DNA of 64,000 nucleotides from Campylobacter showae CSUNSWCD (GTDB lineage Bacteria; Campylobacterota; Campylobacteria; Campylobacterales; Campylobacteraceae): NCBI RefSeq assembly GCF_000313615.1, contig NZ_AMZQ01000011.1, positions 46,106 to 110,105 of the forward strand, read 5' to 3'. Shown piece by piece: positions 18,868 to 26,364 of this stretch (position 1 is its first letter; each line of letters starts with the position of its first letter). The notes under the pieces were generated by a model. It saw only the letters and a program-made list of their open reading frames with translations, ran no database searches and was not told where the DNA came from. The position numbers and the translations under genes were made by a program.

Positions 18868-19242
18868 ATGAGCATAATGGCCATCGACGTGGGGTTAAAA
18901 CGTATCGGCGTGGCGCTAGCCGTCGGGCAAACCGTGATGCCGCAAACGCCCGTACTGCGCAAAAACCGCAATCAAGCTGCGCGCGACGTTAGCGCCGTTT
19001 TGCGCGAATACGGTGCAAAAAAGCTAGTCGTGGGCGTGCCGCTTGGGGGATCTAGCGAGGACGAGATGCGGCGGCGGATCGCGCACTTCGTGTCGCTGCT
19101 CGAATTTGACGGCGAGGTGGTCTATCAGGACGAGGCGATGAGTAGCTTTGAGGCGAGCGAAATTTACGCCGATGGCAGGCGCGACGGACGGCTAGATAGC
19201 ATCGCTGCGATGATTATTTTGAAGCGGTATCTGGGGCTTTGA
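18868..19242 (+). CDS. ruvX: RuvX/YqgF family Holliday-junction resolvase
   Basis: RuvX (YqgF) is an RNase H-fold nuclease linked to pre-16S rRNA 5'-end processing and to Holliday-junction cleavage. The 124-residue protein has the N-terminal Ile-Asp-Val-Gly-Leu-Lys-Arg-Ile-Gly-Val-Ala, Val-Val-Gly-Val-Pro-Leu-Gly-Gly, the acidic Asp-Glu-Ala-Met-Ser-Ser motif and a final acidic helix (Asp-Ser-Ile-Ala-Ala-Met), so all catalytic positions look intact. The 204 bases separating it from dprA hold no gene, only several AAATTT words. Confidence 0.93.
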   Translation: MSIMAIDVGLKRIGVALAVGQTVMPQTPVLRKNRNQAARDVSAVLREYGAKKLVVGVPLGGSSEDEMRRRIAHFVSLLEFDGEVVYQDEAMSSFEASEIYADGRRDGRLDSIAAMIILKRYLGL

Positions 19243-19514
19243 GGCGGTTTGCAAAATTCGGCGCGTGGTAAGATGGCGGCAAATTTGAGTTTTTACGCAG
19301 GTCTACGCCAAAGAAGCCCTCGCAGCCAGCTGCTAACGATGAGTAAAATTTGAGTTAAATTTACGTCTCGGCGCTAAATTTAACCGAGGTTTTTCGTAAA
19401 ATTTAAGAGTGGCTGATTTGCGAGTCAAATTTGACTTGTGGGTTAGGCGTGCTACGACTCGGAGTCAAATTTATCCAAACCTAGCCAGCCGATCAGCTAT
19501 AGCGCCGTATCCAA

Positions 19515-20078
19515 TCATCTAAAAAACGTGTGGAACCGATGCTCGCCGTTTTTCATGACGGTAAGCGTCGCTTTGATTTGGTTTGCAAACTCGCAAATCG
19601 TTTCAAAAGAGGTTAGACCGTCCTTTTTGCCATATAAAATATGCGTCGGCGCCGTCCAGCAGATAGGATGCTCTCTGGCGTAGCAAAGATATTTCCACGA
19701 AAGTTTTTCCCCAGACCCCGTGTCCAGCTCGCCCATATCTCGCAGCTCATCCTCGCTCACGCGCGCCTGCGACATCACTTTTTCGATTAAAATTTGCATA
19801 TTTACGATTGGCGAAATAAAATACGCCTTTTTTATCTCCATGCCCTGCAAGGCATGCATGGCAAAAAATGCGCCGATACTGTTTGCGACGATTGTCACGG
19901 ATTTGCGGCTTTTAAGGATAGGCTCAAAAAACGGCACAAATTCCTCTTTCGCCTCCCGCGGGGTGCGAGCCTCGTAATCAAATCCCAGCACGTCGCTATC
20001 TGCAAAAAGCGGTTGAAAATGAGCCGCTTCTTGCGCGCTTCCGCCTTTACCGTGTATGTACACGATTATGTTTTTCAT
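19515..20078 (-). CDS. Small alpha/beta hydrolase
   Basis: The 187-residue protein begins Ile-Ile-Val-Tyr-Ile-His-Gly-Lys-Gly-Gly-Ser, the oxyanion-hole segment of alpha/beta hydrolases. A likely triad is Ser67 (Asn-Ser-Ile-Gly-Ala nucleophile elbow), Asp153 (Tyr-Gly-Lys-Lys-Asp-Gly) and His180 (Gly-Glu-His-Arg-Phe). The small size and lack of a signal peptide suggest a cytoplasmic esterase-like enzyme of the YqiA/RBBP9 style; substrate unknown. It is followed on the left by 272 bases without a gene. Confidence 0.75.
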   Translation of the reverse strand: MKNIIVYIHGKGGSAQEAAHFQPLFADSDVLGFDYEARTPREAKEEFVPFFEPILKSRKSVTIVANSIGAFFAMHALQGMEIKKAYFISPIVNMQILIEKVMSQARVSEDELRDMGELDTGSGEKLSWKYLCYAREHPICWTAPTHILYGKKDGLTSFETICEFANQIKATLTVMKNGEHRFHTFFR

Positions 20079-20161
20079 GATTTTTCCTTTTTGCGGCCGC
20101 TAAAATTTAGCTTTGCAGCAAGTGGACGGATGATGCAAAGCGCGCTTTGGAGCCGTTTGCT

Positions 20162-20590
20162 CTAAAATTTGAGCAGTCCGTCCTCGTCAAATTTAAAATC
20201 AGGCCCCCAAGCCACCTCCCAGTAGTATCCGTCCGGATCGGCAAAATACGCGTGGTATCCGCCCCAAAACGCAACTTGCGGCTCCTTGACGATAGTTCCG
20301 CCCGCCTTTTTTACTAGCTTTATGACGCTATCCACGTCCTCTTTGTTTTTTACGTTATAGGCTAACGTGATGCCGGCAAATCCGCTTCCTCTCGGCGGAT
20401 CGTTTTCGTCGATATCTCGAGCCAGCGCGTCTAGCGGGTAGAGCTCAAATTTAGTCCCAGGCGTATTGAAAAAACATACCGGCGGATTGTCCTCTTTGCA
20501 ATCCGTCTGAAACCCCAGGCCTTCGCGGTAAAATTTGAGCGCTCTTTGCATGCTTCGCACGCCTAGGCAGATGCAGGTTATTTTATTCAT
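20162..20590 (-). CDS. VOC (glyoxalase/bleomycin-resistance fold) protein
   Basis: The 142-residue protein has two beta-alpha-beta-beta-beta halves typical of the vicinal oxygen chelate fold: Ile-Cys-Leu-Gly-Val-Arg-Ser-Met-Gln-Arg-Ala-Leu-Lys-Phe-Tyr at the start and Gly-Gly-Tyr-His-Ala-Tyr-Phe-Ala-Asp-Pro-Asp-Gly-Tyr-Tyr-Trp-Glu-Val-Ala near the end, the latter providing a metal-binding Glu. Members include glyoxalases and dioxygenases; the reaction here cannot be told from sequence. It lies 83 bases before the hydrolase gene on the same strand. Confidence 0.85.
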   Translation of the reverse strand: MNKITCICLGVRSMQRALKFYREGLGFQTDCKEDNPPVCFFNTPGTKFELYPLDALARDIDENDPPRGSGFAGITLAYNVKNKEDVDSVIKLVKKAGGTIVKEPQVAFWGGYHAYFADPDGYYWEVAWGPDFKFDEDGLLKF

Positions 20591-20716
20591 TTTGGCCTCC
20601 GTTATTTGGGCTTATTATATCATTTTGGCGGTAGCGGTTTTGGATCAAATTTGACGTTATCAAACAAAGCAGGGCGGTTTAATGAGCTTTAAAAATGCGA
20701 GTAAAATTTCAAAAAG

Positions 20717-21742
20717 CTAAATTTTATCCCCGTTTTGCGTCTCAAATTCATAAGCTTCGTTTAAGATATGCACAAGAGTGTCGGATAGATACGGCTGATC
20801 TAGCGTCCAGACGCGAATTTTCGGGTTTAAATTTGCCGCCGAGTTAGTGGTTTTTAACACGACCAATGCAATCTTTTTTTCTATCAAGATCGCAACTAAA
20901 GCATTGTTTATCTCGCTTAATAAACTTTCTTTTATAAAGACGATATTTGGGTGAAATATCATATCCTCTATGTGACGTTTTATGATACTCCAATCGCCGC
21001 TCGGTTTCACGTCTATACCGATAAATTCTAAATCTTTTTTAAGTATGTTAAATGCGTAAAGGTTAGGCTCTGCGACAAGAGCGCTAATTTTTTTCGGATT
21101 TTTTATTTTAAGGCTTTTTATGAGATCAATCTTGTCGTCGCAAATGTGTAGTGAAATATATGTGCAGATGCGTACTCCGTGATCAAACTCAAATCTAATA
21201 CTCGAGTTATTTTGTTTGGCTATAGTCTTTGCGATTTCGTAAAATTTGCGACTTTTTGCATTTATATTAATGTGGGGCGTATTTTTGTAAGTAAAAAAAG
21301 CGCGGTCGCAGTGTACGCTAATTGCAAATCTAATGTTGCTTTTATAGTAGTTTGAGAGCAAAAATTTGATCGTAACGGTTGAGTTAGAGACATTTAAAAG
21401 GAAAATCTGAGCAATTGAGTCGATAAGTTTCGTAAGAGTCGCAATATCGGCGTAAAACAGCCTAGGATAGGCGATGTCGTAGTCTAGTAATACGTAGTTT
21501 CCTTTTTTTTGAGCATCCTCGTTTAGCGAGGAAACTAAAAATAACAAACCGCCTGCAATATCGACTTTTGGCAGCGTGTTTGCTTCGAGAGATTCGCCGG
21601 TTTTGCTAATCTGGGTCGTTTGCGTCGCATCTGTTTTTATCACGGTTTTATCTGGTTTTTTAAATTTATCTACAAAATAAAAACTGCCTAGCGCTACTAT
21701 ATAAAGTGTTGCGAAAATAATAAAAATGTATGCAAAGCTCAC
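20717..21742 (-). CDS. Membrane-anchored protein resembling a degenerate sensor kinase-receiver hybrid
   Basis: The 341-residue protein has one N-terminal transmembrane helix (~3-24) and a cytoplasmic part of two halves. Residues ~85-205 follow the plan of a histidine-kinase ATPase domain (an Asp-x-Ala-x-Leu-Thr-Lys-Leu-Ile-Asp helix, then Asn-Ser-Thr-Val-Thr-Ile), but the H box and the glycine boxes of the ATP lid are missing. Residues ~225-330 look like a receiver domain (Ser-Ala-Leu-Val-Ala-Glu-Pro-Asn-Leu opening), with the phospho-acceptor region unclear. Both assignments are by shape, not by motif. The GTG start lies two bases after the queA stop, so it is probably co-transcribed with queA. 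Function unknown. Confidence 0.6.
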   Translation of the reverse strand: MSFAYIFIIFATLYIVALGSFYFVDKFKKPDKTVIKTDATQTTQISKTGESLEANTLPKVDIAGGLLFLVSSLNEDAQKKGNYVLLDYDIAYPRLFYADIATLTKLIDSIAQIFLLNVSNSTVTIKFLLSNYYKSNIRFAISVHCDRAFFTYKNTPHININAKSRKFYEIAKTIAKQNNSSIRFEFDHGVRICTYISLHICDDKIDLIKSLKIKNPKKISALVAEPNLYAFNILKKDLEFIGIDVKPSGDWSIIKRHIEDMIFHPNIVFIKESLLSEINNALVAILIEKKIALVVLKTTNSAANLNPKIRVWTLDQPYLSDTLVHILNEAYEFETQNGDKI

Positions 21743-21744
21743 GG

Positions 21745-22773
21745 CTATATAACCAGCATCGCATCGCCGTAGGAGTAAAATTTATACTTTTGCTCTACAG
21801 CCGTTTTATAAATCCGCATAGTCTGCTCAAGTCCGATAAAGCTGGTAACTAGCATGATTAGCGTTGATTTTGGTAGGTGAAAATTCGTAAGCAGGTAGTT
21901 TTGGCGGATGGGTTTGTTGTTTAAATTTAAAAACAGCCTGCACTCGCCGCTAGATTTGCCGCTTCTGGCAAACTCCTCTACGCAGCGCGTTACCGTCGTG
22001 CCTACGCCCAGGATCGGTCTATTTGAGCGGATCAAATTTTGCGTATCTTGCGGGATATCGTAAAACTCCGCGTGCATCTTGTGCTGCGTGATATCCTCGC
22101 TCTCCACGCTCTTAAACGTCCCAGCGCCCACATGCAGCGTGAGGTAGGCTATCTCGCGGCCTTTGGCTAGGCGCGCGATCATCTCGTCGCTAAAGTGCAG
22201 GCTTGCCGTCGGAGCCGCCACCGCGCCCTCGTTTTTAGCAAACACGCTTTGGTACCAGCTCTCGTCATCCTCGGTGTCGCTTCGTTTGATATATGGCGGC
22301 AAAGGCACGTGACCGATGTGAGATAGGACTCTATAAAGCGCGGCCGCATCCAAAAGCTGGTCATTTTGGCTAAATTTGACCGTGCGCGAGCCGTCGCCAA
22401 AGAGCTCGCAGACCTCGGCGGTTAAATTTTCGTCGAAATTTAAAACGCTGCCCGCGTGAACCTTGCCTTTTATATAGACGCTAAATTTACCGTCCGCAAG
22501 CGGAGAGTTTAGCAAAAGCTCCGTCTCGCCGCCGCTTTGTTTTTTGCCGAAAATTCGAGCTTTCACCACTTTGGTGTCGTTAAAAATAATATCACAAGGC
22601 GGTAAAATCTCTGGCAAGTCGCCAAATTTTAGATGAGAGATTTTCCCGCTAGCTCGCTCGTAGACTAGCAACCTAGCGTCCTCTTTGGGAAAGGTCGGGA
22701 AATTGGCGATTAGCTCCGGCGGTAGCTCGTAGTCGTAGGCGTCAAGTGAGTTTGGATTTAAAATTTGACTCAT
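21745..22773 (-). CDS. queA: S-adenosylmethionine:tRNA ribosyltransferase-isomerase
   Basis: QueA transfers and isomerises the ribose of S-adenosylmethionine onto 7-aminomethyl-7-deazaguanine at tRNA position 34, making epoxyqueuosine. The 342-residue protein shows Tyr-Glu-Leu-Pro-Pro-Glu-Leu-Ile-Ala, Pro-Thr-Ala-Ser-Leu-His-Phe, Thr-Leu-His-Val-Gly-Ala-Gly-Thr-Phe and Gly-Thr-Thr-Val-Thr-Arg, all family signatures, and has full length. It follows tatC by 25 bases, in the order recalled for C. jejuni. Confidence 0.96.
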   Translation of the reverse strand: MSQILNPNSLDAYDYELPPELIANFPTFPKEDARLLVYERASGKISHLKFGDLPEILPPCDIIFNDTKVVKARIFGKKQSGGETELLLNSPLADGKFSVYIKGKVHAGSVLNFDENLTAEVCELFGDGSRTVKFSQNDQLLDAAALYRVLSHIGHVPLPPYIKRSDTEDDESWYQSVFAKNEGAVAAPTASLHFSDEMIARLAKGREIAYLTLHVGAGTFKSVESEDITQHKMHAEFYDIPQDTQNLIRSNRPILGVGTTVTRCVEEFARSGKSSGECRLFLNLNNKPIRQNYLLTNFHLPKSTLIMLVTSFIGLEQTMRIYKTAVEQKYKFYSYGDAMLVI

Positions 22774-22798
22774 CTGGCTAGCCTACTTGATTTCATAG

Positions 22799-23554
22799 TT
22801 ATTCGTCCTCTTTTTCTTCGTCGGTTTCCTGCTCGGGCTCTTCGTTTTTAGCTGGATTTACGCGGGCGGCTATAAAGATAGAAAGCCCGTAAAGACCGAT
22901 GAGAGGCACAGCCATCAAAAACTGACTGAGGATATCCGGAGGCGTCATAACCGCGGCAAATATAAAAATCACGACGATAGCGTAGCGGAAGGAGTTTTTT
23001 AGCATCTTATCGTCGACTAGGCCGAGTTTGGCGAGGAAAAAGGTGATAACGGGGAGCTCAAACGCGATGCCAAATGCAATGACTAGTTTCGTAAAAAAGC
23101 CGACGTAGCCGCCGATATTTAGCATCGCGGAAAAGAGCTGTTGGCCGAAATTTATAAGAAAAGCAAAACCGATAGGAACGACGACGTAGTAGCAAAAAGC
23201 AGCGCCAACTAGAAACATAAAAGTCGCCGAAATAACAAACGGGATTACGTACTTTTTCTCGTTTTCGTAGAGTCCAGGCGCTACAAAGAGCCAAAACTGC
23301 CAAAAAATAATCGGTAGCGAAAACAAAAATCCAGTAAAAAACGCCACCTTCATCGCTACGAAAAAGGGCTCTTGTACCTCGAGAAAGACCATTTTTTGGT
23401 TATCAGGTAGGGTGTTTTGCAGCGGCGCGATGATAAAGTCTAAAATTTGATTCCAAAAGCTAAAGCACACTACAAACATCACGATCACGGTCATGACGCT
23501 GATGAAAAGCCTTTTTCTAAGTTCTATTAAATGCGGTTTTAGCTCTTCAAACAT
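22799..23554 (-). CDS. tatC: Sec-independent translocase subunit TatC
   Basis: TatC recognises twin-arginine signal peptides and, with TatB, forms the receptor of the Tat pathway for folded proteins in the inner membrane. The 251-residue protein has six predicted transmembrane helices, the N-terminal His-Leu-Ile-Glu-Leu-Arg-Lys-Arg-Leu motif and the Phe-x-x-Pro-Gly-Leu-Tyr-Glu-Asn-Glu-Lys-Lys-Tyr loop. A charged, Glu-rich tail ends it. It abuts tatB, sharing one base. Confidence 0.97.
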   Translation of the reverse strand: MFEELKPHLIELRKRLFISVMTVIVMFVVCFSFWNQILDFIIAPLQNTLPDNQKMVFLEVQEPFFVAMKVAFFTGFLFSLPIIFWQFWLFVAPGLYENEKKYVIPFVISATFMFLVGAAFCYYVVVPIGFAFLINFGQQLFSAMLNIGGYVGFFTKLVIAFGIAFELPVITFFLAKLGLVDDKMLKNSFRYAIVVIFIFAAVMTPPDILSQFLMAVPLIGLYGLSIFIAARVNPAKNEEPEQETDEEKEDE

Positions 23555-23958
23555 TACGCCTCTTTTTTCTCGTTATCGCCCAGCACGGCGTTTTTGACGG
23601 CTTCGCCCGGGTTTTTGACCGCTTCGACGCTCTTTTTTACGTCGTTTAGACCGTCTGTGATGCCGCTAGTGACGTCGTTTACGCCCTTTTTTAGCTCGTC
23701 GAGCTCCTCAAAGGTAAGCTTTTTTCGCACCGTTTCAGTTGTTTTTGCGATGCTTTCTTTATATTTTTTCGCGTCCTCTTTGAGTTCTTGGATTTTTATC
23801 TCTTGATCGAAGCTGCTTTTTGCGTCGTTGACCGTTTTTTTGACGGTTTTAAAAAATTTCGCTATCTCTACCATCGCGCTAGGAAGCTTATCAGGCCCCA
23901 AAAATAGCACCGCGATGACGGCTATGACGATGATCTCGGGTAAGCTCATGCCAAACAT
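23554..23958 (-). CDS. tatB: Sec-independent translocase subunit TatB
   Basis: TatB partners TatC in binding Tat signal peptides. The 134-residue protein has one N-terminal membrane helix (~3-20, starting Met-Phe-Gly-Met-Ser-Leu-Pro-Glu-Ile), the Phe-Leu-Gly-Pro-Asp-Lys-Leu-Pro hinge, an amphipathic helix and a long polar Lys/Glu-rich tail. The hinge glycine-proline and acidic residue near the membrane favour TatB over TatA, as does linkage to tatC. Confidence 0.93.
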   Translation of the reverse strand: MFGMSLPEIIVIAVIAVLFLGPDKLPSAMVEIAKFFKTVKKTVNDAKSSFDQEIKIQELKEDAKKYKESIAKTTETVRKKLTFEELDELKKGVNDVTSGITDGLNDVKKSVEAVKNPGEAVKNAVLGDNEKKEA

Positions 23959-24023
23959 TTTTTATCCTAATTTTTTATTTTAAAGCGCTTATTTTAGCGT
24001 TTTTTATCTCAAATTTGCATAAA

Positions 24024-25076
24024 TCAGCCCGCGATAAATAAAGAAATTTCATCCGCGGTGAGGAAATTTTTGGCGTAATATCGCCCGTTTTTAAATTTTA
24101 ATTTTCCGCTATTTTTTAGCAGTTGCGCTCTTTGCTCTTGCTCGGCGTTTAGGCTACTTTGCTCTATACCGACGATGCTTCTGGCGCCTAAAAATATCCG
24201 CTCTAAATTTAGCTCGTCCGCGCTTAAATTTTCGATTTTCTTAGCGTGCGGATTTTTTACGTAAGCGTTTAAATTTGAAGCGTTATAAAAGCGATGAACC
24301 AGCCAAAATCCGACTGCGTAAGCGCCCAGGGCAAGGTAGAATTTGGCCTGCCAGTAGCCAAGATTATGCTTGCAAATTTGGCCGAAATTTGAAATTTCGT
24401 ACTGTTTTAGTCCGGTTTCTTCGATGCGATCTATCATAAATTTAGCTAGCCTCGGACTATCTTTTGCGTAGTTTATCTTGCTGGCAAAGGGCGTATTTTC
24501 TTCAAGCGTTAGCGAGTACGCCGACACGTGTGAAACGCCTAAATTTCGGATATTTTGCGCCTCTTGCTCGAGTCGTTTTTTGGTGTCTAGCTTCGTACCG
24601 TAGATGAGATCGACGTTTATATTTTCTAGCCCCGCGGTTTTGGCATTTGCGACTGCCTCGTAGATCTGCCTCGCGTCGTGGATGCGCCCGAGGAATTTTA
24701 ATTTATCCTCAAAAAAGCTTTGAGCGCCGAAGCTCACGCGATTTACGCCGTATGATTTCATCTGCGAGAGCCACGCTAGGCTTGCCGAGTTTGGATTTGC
24801 CTCCGTCGTGATCTCGGCGTCCTTTGCCAGATATGGCGCGACCGCCTCAAATAGCCGCTCATAGTAGCCCCCGTCCACGGCGCTAGGCGTCCCTCCGCCG
24901 ATAAAAACCGTCTCGATATCGCCGTTTTTCACGTCAAATTTTAAAATCTGCTCCCTAAAATCCGCAATCATCGCGTCAAAATACGCGCCGGTTAAATTTC
25001 GTTTGCCAACGACCGAGCCAAAGGCGCAGTATGGACATTTGCTCTCGCAAAACGGGATGTGGACGTAAAGAAGCAT
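24024..25076 (-). CDS. hemW: Radical SAM haem chaperone HemW
   Basis: HemW, formerly annotated as a coproporphyrinogen oxidase-like protein, binds haem and is thought to deliver it to respiratory enzymes. The 350-residue protein has the radical SAM cluster motif Cys10-x3-Cys14-x2-Cys17, followed by Gly-Gly-Gly-Thr-Pro-Ser and Glu-Ala-Asn-Pro-Asn-Ser. The short N-terminus before the cluster, and no extra cysteine after it as in true HemN, support HemW. It lies 65 bases before tatB on the same strand; the 222 bases upstream hold no gene. Confidence 0.9.
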   Translation of the reverse strand: MLLYVHIPFCESKCPYCAFGSVVGKRNLTGAYFDAMIADFREQILKFDVKNGDIETVFIGGGTPSAVDGGYYERLFEAVAPYLAKDAEITTEANPNSASLAWLSQMKSYGVNRVSFGAQSFFEDKLKFLGRIHDARQIYEAVANAKTAGLENINVDLIYGTKLDTKKRLEQEAQNIRNLGVSHVSAYSLTLEENTPFASKINYAKDSPRLAKFMIDRIEETGLKQYEISNFGQICKHNLGYWQAKFYLALGAYAVGFWLVHRFYNASNLNAYVKNPHAKKIENLSADELNLERIFLGARSIVGIEQSSLNAEQEQRAQLLKNSGKLKFKNGRYYAKNFLTADEISLFIAG

Positions 25077-25298
25077 TTTGACCTTTGTTTTTGCCGTATT
25101 TTAGCAGATTTTGCGGGTTTATCGCGCAGTGTATGATATTTTGTTTTTGCGCCGTTTGGTGGTCGGTTTGCGGTAAATTTAGGTCGGATTTAGGCGCAAA
25201 ACCGACTCCGGTAAGCTATTTGACGCTTTTAAATTTTTAAATTTACCGCCGTTTTTGCCGCCCGTTAAATTTAAAAAGTCGCGCCGATACGTTTAAAT

Positions 25299-26249
25299 TT
25301 ACGTATAAAATTTCTTTTGTTTTAAAATTTGCGTCGGCAAAACGCCGAATTTTTCTCTAAAAATCTTTGCAAAATGCGGAGCGCTGGCATATCCGACGAT
25401 TTTTGCGGCTTCGCTCACGCCGATATCCCCGCGCTCTAAGAGCTTTTTCGCAGCGTTTAGACGCTCGCTTGCTAGCAGCCCGTAGATCGTATCGCCAAAA
25501 TAGCTTTTAAAGCCTTTTTTTAGCTTAAATTCATTCGTCGCGCACGCTCTGGCTAGCTCTTTTATGCTGGGCGGATTTTGGACATCGCTTAGTAAAATTT
25601 GCCTCGCTTTATTTAAAATTTTTACGTATTCGTCGCTAAAATCGCGCTTTTTTTCATCGGCTTCGGGCGTTTTAGGCGCGCCTAAGCTTTTGTAGATTAG
25701 CTCTAAAATTTTAGCTTCCATGAAGATTTCTCGCATCTTGCCCTCAAGCTCGCTCGCAGTTAAAAGCTCCCGTAAAATCATGCTTTGGGCTAAATTTATC
25801 TTAGCCGTTTGGATGCAGATTTCGTTTTCTTCGCCTAGGTTTTTAAATGCCGCCAGCTCGTCGGCTAGTTCGTTTTTTAGTACGATACATCGTCCTGTAT
25901 AGTTATTGCTCTGATACTCGCAGATACCCTCAAATCCGCTATCCACGCGTCCCATCCAAAACTCTCCGGCCTTTAGATAAAAAGTTTTTTTATCCGCTTT
26001 AAGCCCGGCGTCTCCTCTTGCGTCGTTAAAGAGCAAAAAGCAGTAGCCAGCGCCTCTTTCAAGCCGTCTTTTTACGCTTTTATTGCAGATTATTTCGCTT
26101 CTGCAGTAGCTTGCGCCACTTGCGCCTTTAAAAAACTCAATCTTACATTTTCTATCTTGCTCTTGCCATGCGCTTTGTCCGTAGCGCACCGAATTTTGCG
26201 CGAATTCTTGCTCGTTTGCGCGTAAAATATCTTTAAACTCGACCTTCAT
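25299..26249 (-). CDS. AraC-family regulator of the adjacent TonB receptor
   Basis: The 316-residue protein has an N-terminal sensing domain (~1-200) and a C-terminal AraC DNA-binding domain (~215-312) with two helix-turn-helix units (Ser-Ile-Lys-Glu-Leu-Ala-Arg-Ala and Gly-Val-Ser-Glu-Ala-Ala-Lys-Ile-Val-Gly-Tyr-Ala) and the Phe-Ala-Lys-Ile-Phe-Arg-Glu-Lys-Phe-Gly closing motif. It is divergent from the TonB receptor gene, with a Fur box between them. That arrangement recalls PchR-type regulators that sense a siderophore and activate its receptor; the ligand is unknown. Confidence 0.88.
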   Translation of the reverse strand: MKVEFKDILRANEQEFAQNSVRYGQSAWQEQDRKCKIEFFKGASGASYCRSEIICNKSVKRRLERGAGYCFLLFNDARGDAGLKADKKTFYLKAGEFWMGRVDSGFEGICEYQSNNYTGRCIVLKNELADELAAFKNLGEENEICIQTAKINLAQSMILRELLTASELEGKMREIFMEAKILELIYKSLGAPKTPEADEKKRDFSDEYVKILNKARQILLSDVQNPPSIKELARACATNEFKLKKGFKSYFGDTIYGLLASERLNAAKKLLERGDIGVSEAAKIVGYASAPHFAKIFREKFGVLPTQILKQKKFYT

Positions 26250-26306
26250 TTGTTTTTTATCCTTTTAGCGTTGATAAAAAATCCCTCTACCGTTTATCGG
26301 AGTATT

Positions 26307-26319
26307 GATAATAATTATC
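26307..26319. promoter_or_regulatory. Fur box between the AraC regulator and the TonB receptor
   Basis: GATAATAATTATC is a perfect 6-1-6 palindrome matching the core of the Fur operator, followed by a further ATTAT. It lies 46 bases before the receptor ATG and 58 bases from the regulator start, so it could control both genes. Confidence 0.8.
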
Positions 26320-26364
26320 TGATTATAGTAAAATAAGGTTTAAATTTAAATAAGGAGTTTAAAG

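Noticed and set aside
25077-25298. Regulatory structure or gene upstream of hemW
   Set aside because: Only overlapping AT-rich palindromes made of AAATTT words are visible, with no consistent hairpin and tail.
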